Shown: one piece after another, positions 1 to 13,300 of the stretch | How positions within the stretch are numbered: position 1 is the first letter of the stretch | How the letters are laid out: each line of letters opens with the position of its first letter | NCBI RefSeq assembly: GCF_012273655.1 | Contig: NZ_JAAWWP010000013.1 | Coordinates: 1 to 64,000, forward strand | Origin: Streptomyces physcomitrii | Lineage (GTDB): Bacteria; Actinomycetota; Actinomycetes; Streptomycetales; Streptomycetaceae | Length of the DNA: 64,000 bases | Reading direction: 5' to 3' | Translations under genes and position numbers: made by a program | The notes under the pieces: generated by a model | The model's input: the letters and a program-made list of their open reading frames with translations, nothing else | Database searches by the model: none | Told to the model about the DNA's origin: nothing

Positions 1-420
1 GATACGCGACCGGACTTCCACCTCAGCCGCCCGCACGGAGACCATCGCGCCACCCTCAGGCAACGCCTCCATCAACCGACCACGAGCAGCCACCAACGCG
101 CAGGCATCCTCCAGGGACAGCACACCCGCGACATGAGCCGCCGCCAACTCACCGATGGAATGACCCGCCAGGAAGTCCGCACGTACACCGAAGGACTCCA
201 CCAGACGGAACAACGCCACCTCGACGGCGAACAGCGCGGGCTGCGTCAGACCCGTACGGTCCAACTCCCCACCCTCAGCAGCGAACACACGCTCCCGGAA
301 ATCCGCACCGAAACCGGCGCACACCTCATCCAAAGCAGCCGCAAAGACCGGCTGCGCCGCGTACAACTCCCGCCCCATACCCAGGCGTTGCGCACCCTGA
401 CCCGAGAACAGGAAGGCGAG
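1..420 (-). other. Codon-usage island in the AT of module 4
   Basis: From about 420 to the window edge the coding strand contains frequent GGT, GCT, GTT, TTG and CGT, while the sequence just to the right is almost purely G/C-ending. The change falls at the first conserved AT motif, as in module 1. The left limit is outside the window. Confidence 0.55.
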
Positions 421-2015
421 CTTGCCGCCGCGGGGGGAGGACTGGGTGAGGCCGGGGGCGCGGGTGCCCTCGGCGAGGGCGGCGAGGGCGGTGAGCAGGC
501 CCTCGCGGTCGGCGGCGGTGACGGCGGCCCGGTGTTCGAGGGCGGGGCGGCCGGTCGTGAGGGAGAGCGCCACATCGGCCGGGCGGAGTGCGGGCCGGGC
601 GCTGACGTGGGCGTGCAGTCGTGCCGCCTGGGCGCGCAGGGCGGACTCGCCCCGGCCGGAGAGCGGCCAGAGGTAGGGGCCCGCGGCGGAGTCCTCGGCC
701 GTTTCCGCAGTCTCGGCGGGCTCCGGGGCGGCCTCCAGGACGACATGGGCGTTGGTGCCGCTGGCGCCGAAGGAGGAGACGCCGACGCGGCGCGGGCGGC
801 CGGTCTCGGGCCAGGGGGTGGCCTCGGTGAGGAGGGCGACCGCGCCCTCGGACCAGTCGATGTGCGGGGAGGGCTCCTCGGCGTGCAGCGTCTTCGGCAG
901 GATGCCGTGCCGCATGGCCTGCACCATCTTGATGACGCCCGCCACGCCCGCGGCGGCCTGGGCGTGGCCCATGTTCGACTTGATGGAGCCGAGCCACAGC
1001 GGCCGGTCGCCCTCGCGCTGCTGCCCGTAGGTGGCGAGCAGCGCCTGCGCCTCGATGGGGTCGCCCAGGGTGGTGCCGGTGCCGTGCGCCTCGACCGCGT
1101 CCACCTCGGCGGGGGTGAGCCGTGCGCCGGCCAGCGCCTGCTCGATGACGCGCTGCTGGGAGGGGCCGTTGGGGGCGGTGAGGCCGTTGGAGGCGCCGTC
1201 CTGGTTGACGGCGGAGCCGCGCATCACCGCGAGCACCCGGTGGCCGTTGCGCTCGGCGTCGGAGAGGCGCTCCAGGAGGAGGACGCCCGCGCCCTCGGCC
1301 CAGCCGGTGCCGTCCGCGGTGGCGGAGAAGGACTTGCAGCGCCCGTCGGAGGAGAGTCCGCGCTGGCGGCTGAACTCCACGAAGACATTCGGGGTGGCCA
1401 TCACGGTGACGCCCCCGGCGAGGGCGAGGCTGCACTCCCCCGCGCGCAGCGCCTGCGCGGCGAGGTGCATGGCGACCAGCGAGGACGAGCAGGCGGTGTC
1501 GACGCTGACCGAGGGGCCTTCGAGTCCGAAGGCGTAGGAGAGGCGGCCGGAGATGACGCTGCCGGAGGTGCCGGTGAGCAGATAGCCCTCGGCGCTGTCG
1601 GCGGCCTGTTCCACGTGCGAGGCGTAGTCGTGGTACATCACGCCCGCGAAGACACCGGTCCTGCTGCCCTGGAGGCCGAGCGGGTCGAGACCGGCGCGCT
1701 CGAAGGCCTCCCAGGTGGTCTCCAGGAGGAGGCGCTGCTGCGGGTCCATGGTGACGGCCTCGCGCGGCGAGATCCCGAACAGCTCGGGGTCGAAGTCGGC
1801 GGCGTCGTAGAGGAATCCGCCGCTGCGGGTGTAGGAGCTGCCGGGGCGGTTGCCCTCCGGGTCGTAGAGGCCCTCCAGGTCCCAGCCGCGGTCCTCGGGG
1901 AAGCCGGAGACGGCGTCCCGGCCCTCGGCGACCAGCTGCCAGAGCTCCTCGGGGGTGCTGACCCCGCCGGGGTAGCGGCAGGCCATGGAGACGATCGCGA
2001 TCGGTTCGTCGCTGC
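1..2015 (-). other. PKS module 4 (partial): KS-AT(malonyl-type)
   Basis: KS has DTACSSS (Cys1948). The KS-AT linker is followed by an AT with [13 protein letters not shown] and GHSIGE (Ser2392). The window ends before the HAFH/YASH position, so malonyl specificity rests on GHSIGE alone. The reductive domains are not visible. Confidence 0.85.
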
Positions 2016-5000
2016 CGGTGGCGGTGGCCGCCGGGGCGGAGGCGGCGGGGCCCCCGGTGGCGAGGAGCGCGGTGAGCAGGTGGCGGGCGAGGGCGCCGGG
2101 GCTCGGGTGGTCGAAGACCAGGGTGGCCGGGAGCTTCAGGCCGGTCGCGGCGGCGAGGCGGTTGCGCAGCTCGACGGCGGTCAGCGAGTCGAAGCCGAGT
2201 TCCTTGAAGGCCTTGTCCGGCTCGATCGCCTCCGGCTCGTCGTGGCCGAGCACGGCGGCGACCAATCCCCGTACGAGGCCGAGGAGTTCGGCTTGCCGGG
2301 CCTCGGGTTCGAGGGTGGCGAGGCGGTCGGCGAGGGCGGATCCGGTGCCCTGGGCGCCGTTCTCCACGGCGCGGCGGGACGGCACCCGTACCAGGGAGCG
2401 GAAGAGGTGCGGCAGCACCCCGGAGGCGGCGCGGGCGCGCAGTACGGCCCTGTCGAGCGGGACCGTGACGAGCAGGGGCTCGCCGCGGTGGGAGTCGGCC
2501 GCGTCCAGGGCGGCGAGGCCCTGCTCGGGGCGGAGCGGGAGGTATCCGGCCCGTGCCGACCAGCCGAGTTCGGCGCTGTCGAGGTGTCCGGGCATGCCCT
2601 CGCTCTGCCACAGCCCGTAGGCGAGGGAGACGGCGGGCAGGCCCTCGGCGCGGCGGTGGTCGGCGAGCGCGTCGAGGAAGGAGTTGGCGGCGGCGTAGTT
2701 GCCCTGGCCGGGGTTGCCGAAGGCGCCCGCGGCGGAGGAGAACAACACGAAGGCGGTCAGGTCGAGGTCGCGGGTCAGCTCGTGCAGATGCCAGGCGGCG
2801 TCGGCCTTGGGCCGCAGCACCCGTGTCAGCTGCTCCTCGGTGAGGGTGGCCGTGGTGGCGTCGTCGAGGACCCCGGCGGCGTGCACGACGGCGCGCAGCG
2901 GGCGGTCGGCGGGCACGGTCGCGAGGAGCGAGGCGAGCTGTTCCCGGTCGGCGGCGTCGCAGGCGGCCACAGCGGCCCGGGCACCCGACTCGGCCAGTTC
3001 CGCGACGAGTTCGGCGGCGCCGGGGGTGTCGAGTCCGCGGCGCCCGGTGAGCAGCAGGTGCCGCACGCCGTGCCGGGTGACCAGGTGGCGGGCGAGGAGG
3101 GCGCCGAGCGCTCCCGTGCCGCCGGTGATCAGGACGGTGCCCTCGGGGTCCCACGCGGAGCCCTCGCCTCCCGGCGCGGTGCGCACCAGCCGGGGGGCGC
3201 GGAACTCCCCTTCGCGCAGGGCGAGTTCGGGTTCCTCGCTGAGCAGGGCCCGGTGGAGTACGGCGGCGGAGGCCTCGGTGCCGTCGGTGTCGAGGAGCTG
3301 GACGCGGTCCGGGTTCTCGGTCTGCGCCGAGTGGACGAGGCCGCGTACGGCCGCGAGCGCCAGGTCGGCGGGGCCCTCGCCGGGGGCGGTACGGACGGCG
3401 CCCCGGGTGAGCAGCACCAGGCGGGAGGCGGCGAGGCGCTCCTCGGCGAACCAGTCGCGCAGCAGGGCGAGCGTCCGGCGGGTGGCCGTGTGGGCAGCGA
3501 GGGCCGGGGAGTTGGCGCCGTCCTCGGGGGTGAGCTCCACCAGGACGTGCGCCGGGGCCGCTTCACCGGCGTCCAACGCGGCCCGCAGCGCGCCCAGTTC
3601 GCGCCGGTCGGGGTCCGGGGCGGCCTCGGTGCCGGGGGCTTGGGTGGTCCACTCGACGCGGTGCAGGCTCTCGGCGCCGGTGGTGCCGCGCAGTTGCTCC
3701 GCGGAGACCGGCAGCAGGCCGAGGGCGGCGACCTCGGCGAGGGGTGCGCCGGTGGAGTCGTAGAGGCTGACGGAGAGTTGGCCGTCGGCGGTGGGGGCGA
3801 GGCGTACCCGCAGGGAGGCGGCGCCGACCGCGCGCAGACCGACCCCGCTCCAGGCGAAGGGCAGCCGGACGCCGTCCGCCGCCGCCTCGTCGGCGCCGAG
3901 CAGGGCGGCGTGCAGGGCGGCGTCGAGCAGGGCCGGGTGCAGGCCGAACTCCTCGGCTTCCTCGCGCTGTTGCTCGGGCAGGGCGACCTCGGCCCAGGTC
4001 TCGCCGCCGAGCTGCCAGGCGGCCTTCAGGCCCTGGAAGACGGGGCCGTAGCCGTAGCCGGACTCGGTGGCGCGGGTGTAGAAGTCGCCGAGGGCGAGCG
4101 GCTCGGCTCCCGCGGGCGGCCAGACGGTGAGCGGCGCGGGGGCGGCGGCGGGCGGCTCGGGGGTGAGGAAGCCGACGGCGTGCCGGGTCCAGGGGGTGTC
4201 CGGCTGGTCGTCCTCGGCGGGCCGGGCGTAGATGCCGAGGCTGCGCCTGCCGTCCTCCTTGGGCTCCCCGACCACGAGCTGGATCTGCACCCCGCCCTGG
4301 GCGGGCAGCAGCAGGGGTGCTTCCAGGGTCAGTTCGGACAGCTGGGCGCAGCCCGCCTCGTCTCCGGCGCGCAGGGCGAGTTCGACGAAGGCGGTGCCCG
4401 GCAGCAGGACGGTGCCGCTGACGGCGTGGTCGGCGAGCCAGGGGTGGCTCTGCAGCGAGAGCCGCCCGGTGAGCAGGAACTCGTCGCCGTCGGCGACCCG
4501 TACGGTGGCGCCGAGCAGCGGGTGGTCGACCGCGCCCAGACCGGCGGCGGCGACATCGCCCGCGGCGGCGCCCACCGGGTCGGCCCAGTAGCGCTTGCGC
4601 TGGAAGGCGTAGGTGGGCAGTTCGGGGGCGGTGACCGCGTGGCCGGAGAAGACGGCGGACCAGTCGGGGGTACGGCCGCGCACCCAGGCCTCGGCGAGGG
4701 AGGCGAGGAAGCGGCGCGGGCCGCCCTCCTCGCGGCGCAGGGTGCCGAGGGCGACCGCGGGCAGGCCGCTGGCCTCGATGGTCTCCTGGACGCCGACGGT
4801 GAGCACGGGGTGCGCGCTGGCCTCCAGGAAGAAGCCGTGGCCGCGCTCCAGGAGGGCGCGGATGCCGTCCTCGAAGCGGACGGTGCCGCGCAGGTTGGTG
4901 TACCAGTACTCGGCGTCGAGTTCGGTGCCCTCGGCGGCCTTTCCGGTCACGGTGGACAGGAAGGGCACGGTGGCCTTGCGCGGGGTGATGCCTGCGAGGG

Positions 5001-7332
5001 CGCCGAGCACGGCCGTGCGGATGGACTCGACCTGGGGCCCGTGGGAGGCGTAGTCCACGTTGACCAGGCGGGCGCGGACGCCGTCCGCCTCGCAGGCGGC
5101 GCGGAGTTCGGCCAGGGCCTCGGGCTCGCCGGAGACCACGGTGGAGGAGGGGCCGTTGACCGCGGCCAGCGAGATGCGCGCGCCGAAGGCGGTGAGCCGG
5201 GCGCGTACCGCCTCGGCCGGTTCGGCGACGGACATCATGCCGCCCTTGCCCGCGAGCGCGAGCAGGGCCTTGGCGCGCAGCGCGGAGACCTTGGCGCCGT
5301 CCTCCAGGGAGAGGGCGCCGGCGACCACGGCCGCGGCGATCTCGCCCTGGGAGTGGCCGACGACCGCGTCGGGCTCGACCCCGCAGGCGCGCCACAGGGC
5401 GGCGAGGGAGACCATCACGGCCCACAGCACGGGCTGGACGACGTCGACCCGGTCGAAGCCGGGCGCGCCCTCGGCACCGCGCAGCACCTCGAGCAGGCGC
5501 CAGTCGGCGTAGGGGGCGAGCGCCTTGTCGCACTCGGCCATCCGGGCGGCGAACGCCGGTGAGCTGTCGAGGAGTTCGACGGCCATGCCCGGCCACTGGG
5601 AGCCCTGGCCGGGGAAGACGAAGGTGGTCTTGCCCTCGATGTCGGCGAGGCCCTCGACGAGGTGGGCGGCGCTCTGCCCGTCGGCGAGGCGCCGCAGGGT
5701 GTCGAGGTGCTCGCCGCTGGCCGCGCCGAGCGAGACCGCGCGGTACGGGAGCGGGGAGCGGGTGGTGGCGAGGCCGAGCCCGAGGGCGGCCGCCGTGGTC
5801 TCGGGGTGGGCGGTGCCATGGGCGTGGACGCGGGCGGCCTGGCCGCGGACGGCCTCGGTGCTGTGCCCGGCGAGCGGCCAGGCCACCGCGGTGTCCGCGG
5901 CGAAGGGCGGCAGCGCGGGCGCCTCGGGCGCGGGCCGCCGCTCGTCGGCCTCGGCGGCCTGTTCGAGGATGAGGTGGGCATTGGTGCCGCTGATGCCGAA
6001 GGCGGAGACGGCGGCGCGCCGGGGCCGGTCGAGGGCGGGCCAGTCCTGGTTGTCGGTGAGGAGTTCCACCGCGCCCGCGGACCAGTCGACGTGCGGGGTG
6101 GGCGCGTCGATGTGCAGGGTCTTGGGCAGCACGCCCTTGCGCAGGGCCATGGTCATCTTGATGACGCCCGCGATACCGGCCGCCGCCGCGGTGTGCCCGA
6201 TGTTGGTCTTCAGGGAGCCGAGCCACAGCGGCTGCTCCGCCGGGCGCTCCTTGCCGTAGGTGGCGAGGACGGCCTGCGCCTCGATGGGGTCGCCGAGGGT
6301 GGTGCCGGTGCCGTGCGCCTCGACCACGTCGACGTCGCGGGGCCGCAGCCGCGCGTGCGCGAGGGCCTGGCGGATGACGCGCTGCTGGGAGGGGCCGTTG
6401 GGGGCGGCGAGGCCGTTGGAGGCGCCGTCCTGGTTGGTGGCCGAGCCGCGGACCACCGCGAGCACCCGGTGGCCGTTGCGGCGGGCGTCGGAGAGGCGTT
6501 CCAGGACGAGGACGCCGACGCCCTCGCCCCAGCCGGTGCCGTCCGCGCACTGGGCGAAGGCCTTGCAGCGGCCGTCCTCGGAGAGCCCGCGCTGGCGGCT
6601 GAACTCGACGAACAGTCCGGGGACGGACATCACGCTGACGCCGCCCGCGAGCGCCATCGAGCACTCGCCCGCGCGCAGCGCCTGGCAGGCCCAGTGCAGG
6701 GCGACCAGGGAGGAGGAGCAGGCCGTGTCGACGGTGACCGCCGGGCCCTCGAATCCGTAGTGGTAGGACAGCCGCCCGGAGACCACGCTGCCGGAGGTGC
6801 CGGTCAGGGAGTAGCCCTCGGCGCCCTGCTGGGTGTGGCCGCCGACGATGTAGGCCGGGGTCGCGGCGCCCACGTAGACGCCGGTCTGGCTGCCCTTGAG
6901 GGAGAGCGGGTCCAGGCCCGCGCGCTCCAGGGCCTCCCAGGAGGTCTCCATCAGGATCCGCTGCTGCGGGTCCATGGCGAGGGCCTCGCGCGGGGAGATC
7001 CCGAAGAGGCCGGGGTCGAAGTCGGTGGCGTCGTGGAGGAAGCCGCCGGAGCGGGTGTAGGCGGTGCCCGGGTTGTCCGGGTCCGGGTGGTAGAGCCGCT
7101 CCAGGTCCCAGCCGCGGTCGTCGGGGAAGCCGGAGATGGCGTCCCGGCCCTCGGAGACCAGCTCCCACAGGTCCTCGGGCGAGCGCACCCCGCCGGGGTA
7201 GCGGCAGGCCATGCCGACCAGGGCGATGGGCTCGCCGGTGCGGTTCTCGGCCTCGGTGAGGCGCTGCCGGGTGTCGTGCAGTTCGGCGGCAACCCGCTTG
7301 AGGGACTCGACAAGCTTGTCCTCGTTCGCCAT
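1..7332 (-). CDS. Modular type I polyketide synthase, modules 3 and 4 (3' end outside window)
   Basis: Second PKS of the assembly line; 2,444 codons lie in the window and the gene continues past the left edge. The ATG at 7332 follows an AAGGA ribosome site 9 bases upstream. The N-terminus (about residues 1-33) is a charged coiled coil typical of actinomycete PKS docking domains, which fits the tail of the PKS encoded 32 bp upstream. Module 3 is KS (Cys205), AT (Ser661, YASH at 761-764, methylmalonyl type), DH (His969), KR (Tyr1546) and ACP (Ser1716). Module 4 begins with KS (Cys1948) and an AT with GHSIGE (Ser2392), a malonyl-type motif, and is cut there. No thioesterase is visible, so chain release is encoded further left. 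The last ~420 bases have different codon usage from the rest. Confidence 0.96.
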   Translation of the reverse strand, partial: MANEDKLVESLKRVAAELHDTRQRLTEAENRTGEPIALVGMACRYPGGVRSPEDLWELVSEGRDAISGFPDDRGWDLERLYHPDPDNPGTAYTRSGGFLHDATDFDPGLFGISPREALAMDPQQRILMETSWEALERAGLDPLSLKGSQTGVYVGAATPAYIVGGHTQQGAEGYSLTGTSGSVVSGRLSYHYGFEGPAVTVDTACSSSLVALHWACQALRAGECSMALAGGVSVMSVPGLFVEFSRQRGLSEDGRCKAFAQCADGTGWGEGVGVLVLERLSDARRNGHRVLAVVRGSATNQDGASNGLAAPNGPSQQRVIRQALAHARLRPRDVDVVEAHGTGTTLGDPIEAQAVLATYGKERPAEQPLWLGSLKTNIGHTAAAAGIAGVIKMTMALRKGVLPKTLHIDAPTPHVDWSAGAVELLTDNQDWPALDRPRRAAVSAFGISGTNAHLILEQAAEADERRPAPEAPALPPFAADTAVAWPLAGHSTEAVRGQAARVHAHGTAHPETTAAALGLGLATTRSPLPYRAVSLGAASGEHLDTLRRLADGQSAAHLVEGLADIEGKTTFVFPGQGSQWPGMAVELLDSSPAFAARMAECDKALAPYADWRLLEVLRGAEGAPGFDRVDVVQPVLWAVMVSLAALWRACGVEPDAVVGHSQGEIAAAVVAGALSLEDGAKVSALRAKALLALAGKGGMMSVAEPAEAVRARLTAFGARISLAAVNGPSSTVVSGEPEALAELRAACEADGVRARLVNVDYASHGPQVESIRTAVLGALAGITPRKATVPFLSTVTGKAAEGTELDAEYWYTNLRGTVRFEDGIRALLERGHGFFLEASAHPVLTVGVQETIEASGLPAVALGTLRREEGGPRRFLASLAEAWVRGRTPDWSAVFSGHAVTAPELPTYAFQRKRYWADPVGAAAGDVAAAGLGAVDHPLLGATVRVADGDEFLLTGRLSLQSHPWLADHAVSGTVLLPGTAFVELALRAGDEAGCAQLSELTLEAPLLLPAQGGVQIQLVVGEPKEDGRRSLGIYARPAEDDQPDTPWTRHAVGFLTPEPPAAAPAPLTVWPPAGAEPLALGDFYTRATESGYGYGPVFQGLKAAWQLGGETWAEVALPEQQREEAEEFGLHPALLDAALHAALLGADEAAADGVRLPFAWSGVGLRAVGAASLRVRLAPTADGQLSVSLYDSTGAPLAEVAALGLLPVSAEQLRGTTGAESLHRVEWTTQAPGTEAAPDPDRRELGALRAALDAGEAAPAHVLVELTPEDGANSPALAAHTATRRTLALLRDWFAEERLAASRLVLLTRGAVRTAPGEGPADLALAAVRGLVHSAQTENPDRVQLLDTDGTEASAAVLHRALLSEEPELALREGEFRAPRLVRTAPGGEGSAWDPEGTVLITGGTGALGALLARHLVTRHGVRHLLLTGRRGLDTPGAAELVAELAESGARAAVAACDAADREQLASLLATVPADRPLRAVVHAAGVLDDATTATLTEEQLTRVLRPKADAAWHLHELTRDLDLTAFVLFSSAAGAFGNPGQGNYAAANSFLDALADHRRAEGLPAVSLAYGLWQSEGMPGHLDSAELGWSARAGYLPLRPEQGLAALDAADSHRGEPLLVTVPLDRAVLRARAASGVLPHLFRSLVRVPSRRAVENGAQGTGSALADRLATLEPEARQAELLGLVRGLVAAVLGHDEPEAIEPDKAFKELGFDSLTAVELRNRLAAATGLKLPATLVFDHPSPGALARHLLTALLATGGPAASAPAATATGSDEPIAIVSMACRYPGGVSTPEELWQLVAEGRDAVSGFPEDRGWDLEGLYDPEGNRPGSSYTRSGGFLYDAADFDPELFGISPREAVTMDPQQRLLLETTWEAFERAGLDPLGLQGSRTGVFAGVMYHDYASHVEQAADSAEGYLLTGTSGSVISGRLSYAFGLEGPSVSVDTACSSSLVAMHLAAQALRAGECSLALAGGVTVMATPNVFVEFSRQRGLSSDGRCKSFSATADGTGWAEGAGVLLLERLSDAERNGHRVLAVMRGSAVNQDGASNGLTAPNGPSQQRVIEQALAGARLTPAEVDAVEAHGTGTTLGDPIEAQALLATYGQQREGDRPLWLGSIKSNMGHAQAAAGVAGVIKMVQAMRHGILPKTLHAEEPSPHIDWSEGAVALLTEATPWPETGRPRRVGVSSFGASGTNAHVVLEAAPEPAETAETAEDSAAGPYLWPLSGRGESALRAQAARLHAHVSARPALRPADVALSLTTGRPALEHRAAVTAADREGLLTALAALAEGTRAPGLTQSSPRGGKLAFLFSGQGAQRLGMGRELYAAQPVFAAALDEVCAGFGADFRERVFAAEGGELDRTGLTQPALFAVEVALFRLVESFGVRADFLAGHSIGELAAAHVAGVLSLEDACALVAARGRLMEALPEGGAMVSVRAAEVEVRSRI
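2016..7332 (-). other. PKS module 3: KS-AT(methylmalonyl)-DH-KR-ACP
   Basis: AT has GHSQGE (Ser661) and YASH (761-764), the methylmalonyl signature. DH has His969 in HxxxGxxxxP. No ER lies between DH and KR. KR has LDD and Tyr1546; ACP Ser1716 is in LGFDSL. Expected product: a 2-methyl-2-enoyl intermediate. Confidence 0.93.
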
Positions 7333-7364
7333 GCGGCGCGTCCTTCCGTTTTCGGCTTGCCGGG

Positions 7365-10300
7365 TCAGGAGAGCCCGAGTTCGTTCTGGATGAAGTCGAG
7401 TACCTCGTCCGCGGAGGCGGATTCGAGCCGCTCGGCGGCGCCTGCCTCGCTCCCCGGTACGGGCTCCTCGGCGGGTGCGGCGGCCTTCCACCGCTGGAGC
7501 AGCTCCTCCAGGCGGGCGGTGACCTCCTGGTGCTCCCCGTCGGCGGGGTCGGCGCCGAGGACGGCGTTCTCGAACCGCTGGAGTTCGCCGAGGAGGTCGG
7601 CCGGGGTGTCCGGGGCGGCCGCCGGCACCAGTTCGCCGAGCAGATGACCGGCGAGGGTGACGGTGGTCGGATAGTCGAAGATGAGCGTCGGAGGCAGCCG
7701 CAGGCCGGTGGCCGCGCCGAGCCGGTTGCGGAACTCGACGGCGGTCAGCGAGTCGAAGCCCAGCTCCTTGAAGGTGCGGTCGGCGCCGATCGCGGCGGGC
7801 GCGCCGTGCCCGAGGACAGCGGCGACATCGGCGCGCACCAACTCCAGGAGCAGGTGCTCGCGTTCGCCCTCCGGCAGCGCCGCGAGCCGCTCGGCGAGCG
7901 GGATCTCGGTCGCGCCCGCGGCGGCGGCCGAGACCGTCCGCCGTACCGTCGTACGCACCAACCCCCGGAAGACACCGGGGAGTTCGCCGGTACGTCCGCG
8001 GGCCCTGAGGGCGGCGAGGTCGAGCGGTACGGGCGCGAGCAGCGCCTCGTCCCCGGCCACCGCGGCGTCGAAGAGCCGCAGGCCCTCCGCGTCGGACATC
8101 GGCAGGAAGCCGGAGCGGCCGAGCCGAGCGAGGTCGGCGGAGCCGAGCCCCGCGGTCATCTCGCTGGACTGGGCCCAGTGGCCCCAGGCGAGCGAGACGC
8201 CCGGCAGCCCCTGGGCGCGGCGGTGCGCGGCGAGGGCGTCCAGGAAGGTGTTGCCCGCCGCGTAGTTGGACTGCCCGGCGTTGCCGAGGACTCCGGCGGC
8301 CGAGGAGTAGAGGACGAAGGCGGTCAGGTCCAGGTCGCGGGTCAGCTCGTGCAGATGCCAGGCGGCGTCGGCCTTCGGGCGCAGGACGCGGGAGAGGCGT
8401 TCGGGGCTCTGGGCGGCGAGGATTCCGTCGTCGAGGACTCCTGCGGTGTGGACGACCGCACGCAGCGGGCGCGCCGCGTCGATCCCGTCGAGCAGCTTCG
8501 CCAACTGCCCGCGGTCGCCCGCGTCGCAGGCCACCACTTCGGCCTGCGCACCCAACTCGCACAGTTCCGCCACGAGTTCGGCCGCACCCGGCGCCTCAGG
8601 ACCACGACGCGCCGCCAGCACCAGATGCCGCACACCGTGCTCGGCCACCAGGTGCCGGGCCACCAGCGCACCCAACGTGCCCGTACCACCGGTCACAAGC
8701 ACCGTCCCCGACGGATCCCAGACCTGCGGAACCGTCAGCACGATCTTGCCCACATGCCGCGCCTGCGACATGAACCGGAACGCCTCACCCGCACGACGGA
8801 TGTCCCACGACCGCACCGGCAGCGGCTTCAGCACCCCCGCCTCGAACAACCGCGCAAGCTCCGCCAGCATCTCCCCGATACGGTCCGGACCGGCCTCCAT
8901 CAAATCGAAGGCCTGGTAGCGGACGCCCGGGTAGTCGCGGGCGACCTGCTCGGGCTCGCGGATGTCGGTCTTGCCCATCTCGACGAAGCGTCCGCCGCGC
9001 GGCAGCAACCGCATGGAGGCGTCCACCAGTTCACCGGCCAGGCAGTCCAGGACCACGTCCATGCCCGCGCCGCCGGTGGCGGTGCGGAAGCGCTCCTCGA
9101 AGGTGCTGGAGCGGGAGGATCCGTAGTGCGCGCCGCCGAAGCCCATCAGGTCGCGCAGGGTGTCCCACTTGCCCTCGCTGGCGGTGCCGAAGACCTCTGC
9201 GCCCAGGTGGCGGGCCAGCTGTACCGCGGCCATGCCGACGCCGCCCGCCGCCGCGTGGATCAACACGCGTTCCTCCGCGCCGAGTTCGGCGAGGTCGACC
9301 AGTGCGTAGTAGGCGGTGAGGAAGACCGCGGGTACCGAGGCGGCCTGCTCGAAGGACCAGCCGCCCGGCATCGGGGCGAGCATCCGGGCGTCGGCGACGG
9401 CGAGTTGGCCGAAGGAGTGCGGGATCATGCCCATCACCCGGTCGCCCACGGCGAGTCGGCTCACCCCGGGGCCGGTCTCGGTGACCACACCGGCGGCCTC
9501 GCTGCCGAGCACGATCTTGTCCGGGTACATGCCGAGCGCCATCAGGACATCGCGGAAGTTGAGTCCGGTGGCCCGTACCGAGACGCGGACCTCGCCCGCG
9601 GCGAGCGGCCGCAGGGCCTCCTCGTGCGGCACCAGGGACAGGCTCTCCAGGGTGCCGCCGCCGGTGGTGTCCAGGCGCCAACTCGGGGCGTCCGCGGGCG
9701 GGGTGAGGAGTTCGCCGCTGCCGCCGCGGGCCAGCCTCGGGGTGAGGAAGCGGCCCTCGCGGACCGCGATCTGGTCCTCCCCGGTGGCGACCGCCGCGAG
9801 CACGGACAGGTCCTCGGCGGTGTTCTCGGTGCTTTCGGCGGCGCCCGCCACGCTCAGGTCGGTGTCGACCAGGACGAAGCGGCCCGGGTTCTCGGTCTGC
9901 GCGCTGCGCACCAGACCCCAGAGCGCGGCGTGCGTCAAGTCGCCGACGTCCTCGCCGTGTCGGGCGGCGACGGCACCGTGGGTCAGGACGACGAGCTTGG
10001 TGCCTTCGAGGAGTTCCTCGGCGAGCCAGGCCTGGAGGACGGCGAGCAGGCGCGCGCTCTCGGAGTGGACCGCCTCGGCGGTGACGCCGTTCTGCGCGCG
10101 GGGCACCGGCAGCAGTACGGCCGCGGGGGCGCCGGCCTCGCCGCGGGCCGCCGCGAGGAGTTCCGCCACATCGGCGTAGACGGGCGAGCCGTCGGTGCGG
10201 TGCGCGGCGGGCAGCCGCTCGCCGAGTACCGCCCAGTCGCGCTCGGGCTCGTGGTCGGCCGTGACCTGCGTCCAGTCGAGGCGGAAGAGGCCCTCCTGCG

Positions 10301-13300
10301 CGGGAGCGGCCCCCAACTGCCCGGCGGGCACCGGCAGCAGGGTCAGCGAGTCGATCTCGGCGACCGGCAGTCCGGCGGTGTCGGTGAGCGTGACCGAGAC
10401 ACTGCCCTCGGCGGCGCCGCTCATCCGCACCCGCAGGGCGCTCGCGCCCTCGGCGTACAGGCTGACCCCGCTCCAGGCGAAGGGCAGCTTCACCTCCCCC
10501 GCGCCGGACTCGGCGAGGCCGAGCAGCACGGGGTGCAGGGCGGCGTCGAGCAGCGCGGGGTGCAGCCCGAACTCGGCCGCCTCCTCCTGCTGTTCGGGGG
10601 CGAGGGCCACCTCCGCGCAGAGCTCTTCGCCGTCCCGCCAGGCCGCCTTCAGGCCCTGGAAGGCGGGGCCGTAGCCGTAGCCGGAGTCGGCGAGCCGCTC
10701 GTAGAAGCCGTCCAGCGGGACCGCCTCGGCGCCCGCGGGCGGCCAGGCGGCGGGCTCGGCGGCCGGGGCCGGGGCCGGGGCCTGCGGGGCGAGGGTGCCG
10801 CTGGCGTGCCGGGTCCAGGTGCCCTGCCCGTTCTCGGGGCGGGCGTGGATCTCGACACTGCGGGTGTCGGCCTCCTCCCCCTCGGGCCCTGTGCCGACCA
10901 CGACCTGGAGCTGTACGGCGCCCTGCGCGGGCAGCACCAGCGGTGCCTCCAGGGTGAGTTCGGCCAGGCGGCCGAGGCCGGCCTCCTCCCCCGCGCGCAG
11001 CGCGAGGCCGACGAAGGCGGTGCCCGGCAGGAGCACGCTGCCGCCGACCGCGTGGTCGACGAGCCAGGGCCGGGTCCCCGCCGAGACGCGGCCGGTGAGC
11101 ACCAGGCCCTGGCCGTCCGCGAGGTGCACGGCGGCGCCGAGCAGCGGGTGCCCGGCGGCGGCCAGCCCCAGTCCGGCGGCGTCCGAGGCCCCGGCGACCG
11201 GCGCCAGCCAGTACCGCTCGTGCTGGAAGGCGTACGTCGGCAGGCTGACCCCGATGCTCTGCTCCGGCCCGTAGCGGGCGGACCAGTCGATGTCCACGCC
11301 GCGGGTCCAGGCCTGGGCGAGGGCGTCGAGGAAGGCCTCCGGCTCCGGGCGGTCCTTGCGCAGGACGGGCAGCAGCAGGGTCTCGGGGTCCGTCAGGGTC
11401 TCCTGCGCCATCGCGGTGAGCACACCGTCGGGGCCCAGCTCGACGAAGCGGGTCACGCCGCGGGAGGCGAGGAAGCCGATGCCATCGGCGAAGCGGACCG
11501 CGCGGCGCACATGCTCCACCCAGTACGCCGCGTCGAAGGCGGTGACCTGTTCACCCGTCAGATTCGAGACCACGGGCACCGAGGGCTCCTGGTACGTCAA
11601 CTCCTCGGCCACCCGCCGGAACGCGTCCAGCATGGGTTCCATCAGCGGGGAGTGGAAGGCGTGCGAGACGCGCAGCCGCCGGGTCTTGCGGCCCGCCTCG
11701 GCGAGGCGTCCGGCGATCTCCTCGACCGCCGCCTCCTCACCGGAGAGGACCACGGACTCGGGGCCGTTGACCGCGGCCACGTCCACCCGGCCGGTGAACT
11801 CCGCGAGATGCACGCGTACTTCGTCCTCGGTGGCGCGCACCGAGACCATCGCGCCGCCCTCGGGCAGCGCCTCCATCAGCTGCCCGCGCGCGGCGACCAG
11901 ACGGCAGGCGTCCGGCAGCGGGAGCACGCCCGCGACATGGGCGGCGGCCAGCTCACCGATGGAGTGCCCGGCCACGAAGTCGGGCCGTACGCCCAGGGAT
12001 TCGACCAGGCGGAAGAGCGCGACCTCGATGGCGAAGAGGGCGGGCTGGGTGGTGCCGGTGCGGTCGAGTTCCTCCTGCCGGGCGGTGAAGATCCGCTCCC
12101 GCAGGTCCTCGCCGAAGGCGGCGCAGACCTCGTCGAAGGCGGCGGCGAACACCGGCTCGGCGGCGTACAGTTCGCGGCCCATCCCGGCACGCTGGGCGCC
12201 CTGGCCGGAGAAGAGGAAGGCCAGCCGCCCCTGGGTCGCGGGGAGTTGGCCCTGCCGCAGGCCCGGCGCCTCCTCACCGGCGGCGAGCGCGCGCAGCGCG
12301 GCGAGCTGGCCCGCCGGCGAGTCGGCGGTGACCACGGCGCGGTGCTCCAGGGCGGAGCGCCGGTGCACCAGCGCCGAGGCGGTGGCGGACAGACCGGGGC
12401 CCGTGTCCGCCCAGTCGGCGAGCCGCCCGGCCTGGCCGCGCAGGGCGCGCTCGCCGCGGGCGGAGAGCGGCCAGGCGACGAGCCCGGCCTCGGTTCCGGA
12501 CCCGGTTCCGGCGGCGGGGGTCTCGGCGGCGGGGGCCGCCGGGGCCTCTTCGAGGACCACATGGGCGTTGGTGCCGCTGATGCCGAAGGAGGAGACGGCG
12601 GAGCGGCGCGGGCGGCCGGTCTCGGGCCAGTCGACGCCCTCGTCCAGGAGCCGCACGGCGCCGGACTCCCAGTCGACCTCGGGGGTGGGCACCTCGGCGT
12701 GCAGGGTGCGCGGGAGCTTCCCGTGCCGCATGGCCTGCACCATCTTGATGACCCCGGCGACACCGGCGGCGGCCTGGGCGTGGCCGATGTTCGACTTCAG
12801 CGAGCCGAGCCACAGCGGGGACTTCCCCGCGCGCTCCTTGCCGTAGGTGGCGAGCAGGGCCCCCGCCTCGATGGGGTCGCCGAGGGTGGTGCCGGTGCCG
12901 TGCGCCTCCACCGCGTCGACCTCGTCCGCGCCGAGGCGGGCGTTGGCGAGGGCCTGCCGGATGACGCGCTGCTGGGCCGGGCCGTTGGGCGCGGTGAGGC
13001 CGTTGGAGGCGCCGTCCTGGTTGGTGGCCGAGCCGCGCAGCACGGCGAGGACCTGGTGGCCGTTGCGGCGGGCGTCGGAGAGGCGTTCGAGCAGGACCAG
13101 GCCGACGCCCTCCGCCCAGCCGGTGCCGTCCGCGTCGGCGGCGAAGGACTTGCAGCGCCCGTCGGCGGCCATGCCCCGCTGGCGGCTGAACTCGACGAAC
13201 ACCCCGGGGGTCGCCATCACGGCGACGCCCCCGGCGAGCGCCATCTGGCACTCGCCCTGCCGCAGCGACTGCGCGGCCAGGTGCATGGCGACCAGCGAGG

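Noticed and set aside
3563-7168. Long Arg/Pro-rich open frame on the minus strand inside the module 3 region
   Set aside because: It is out of frame with the PKS and gives low-complexity sequence; the PKS frame contains all conserved motifs.
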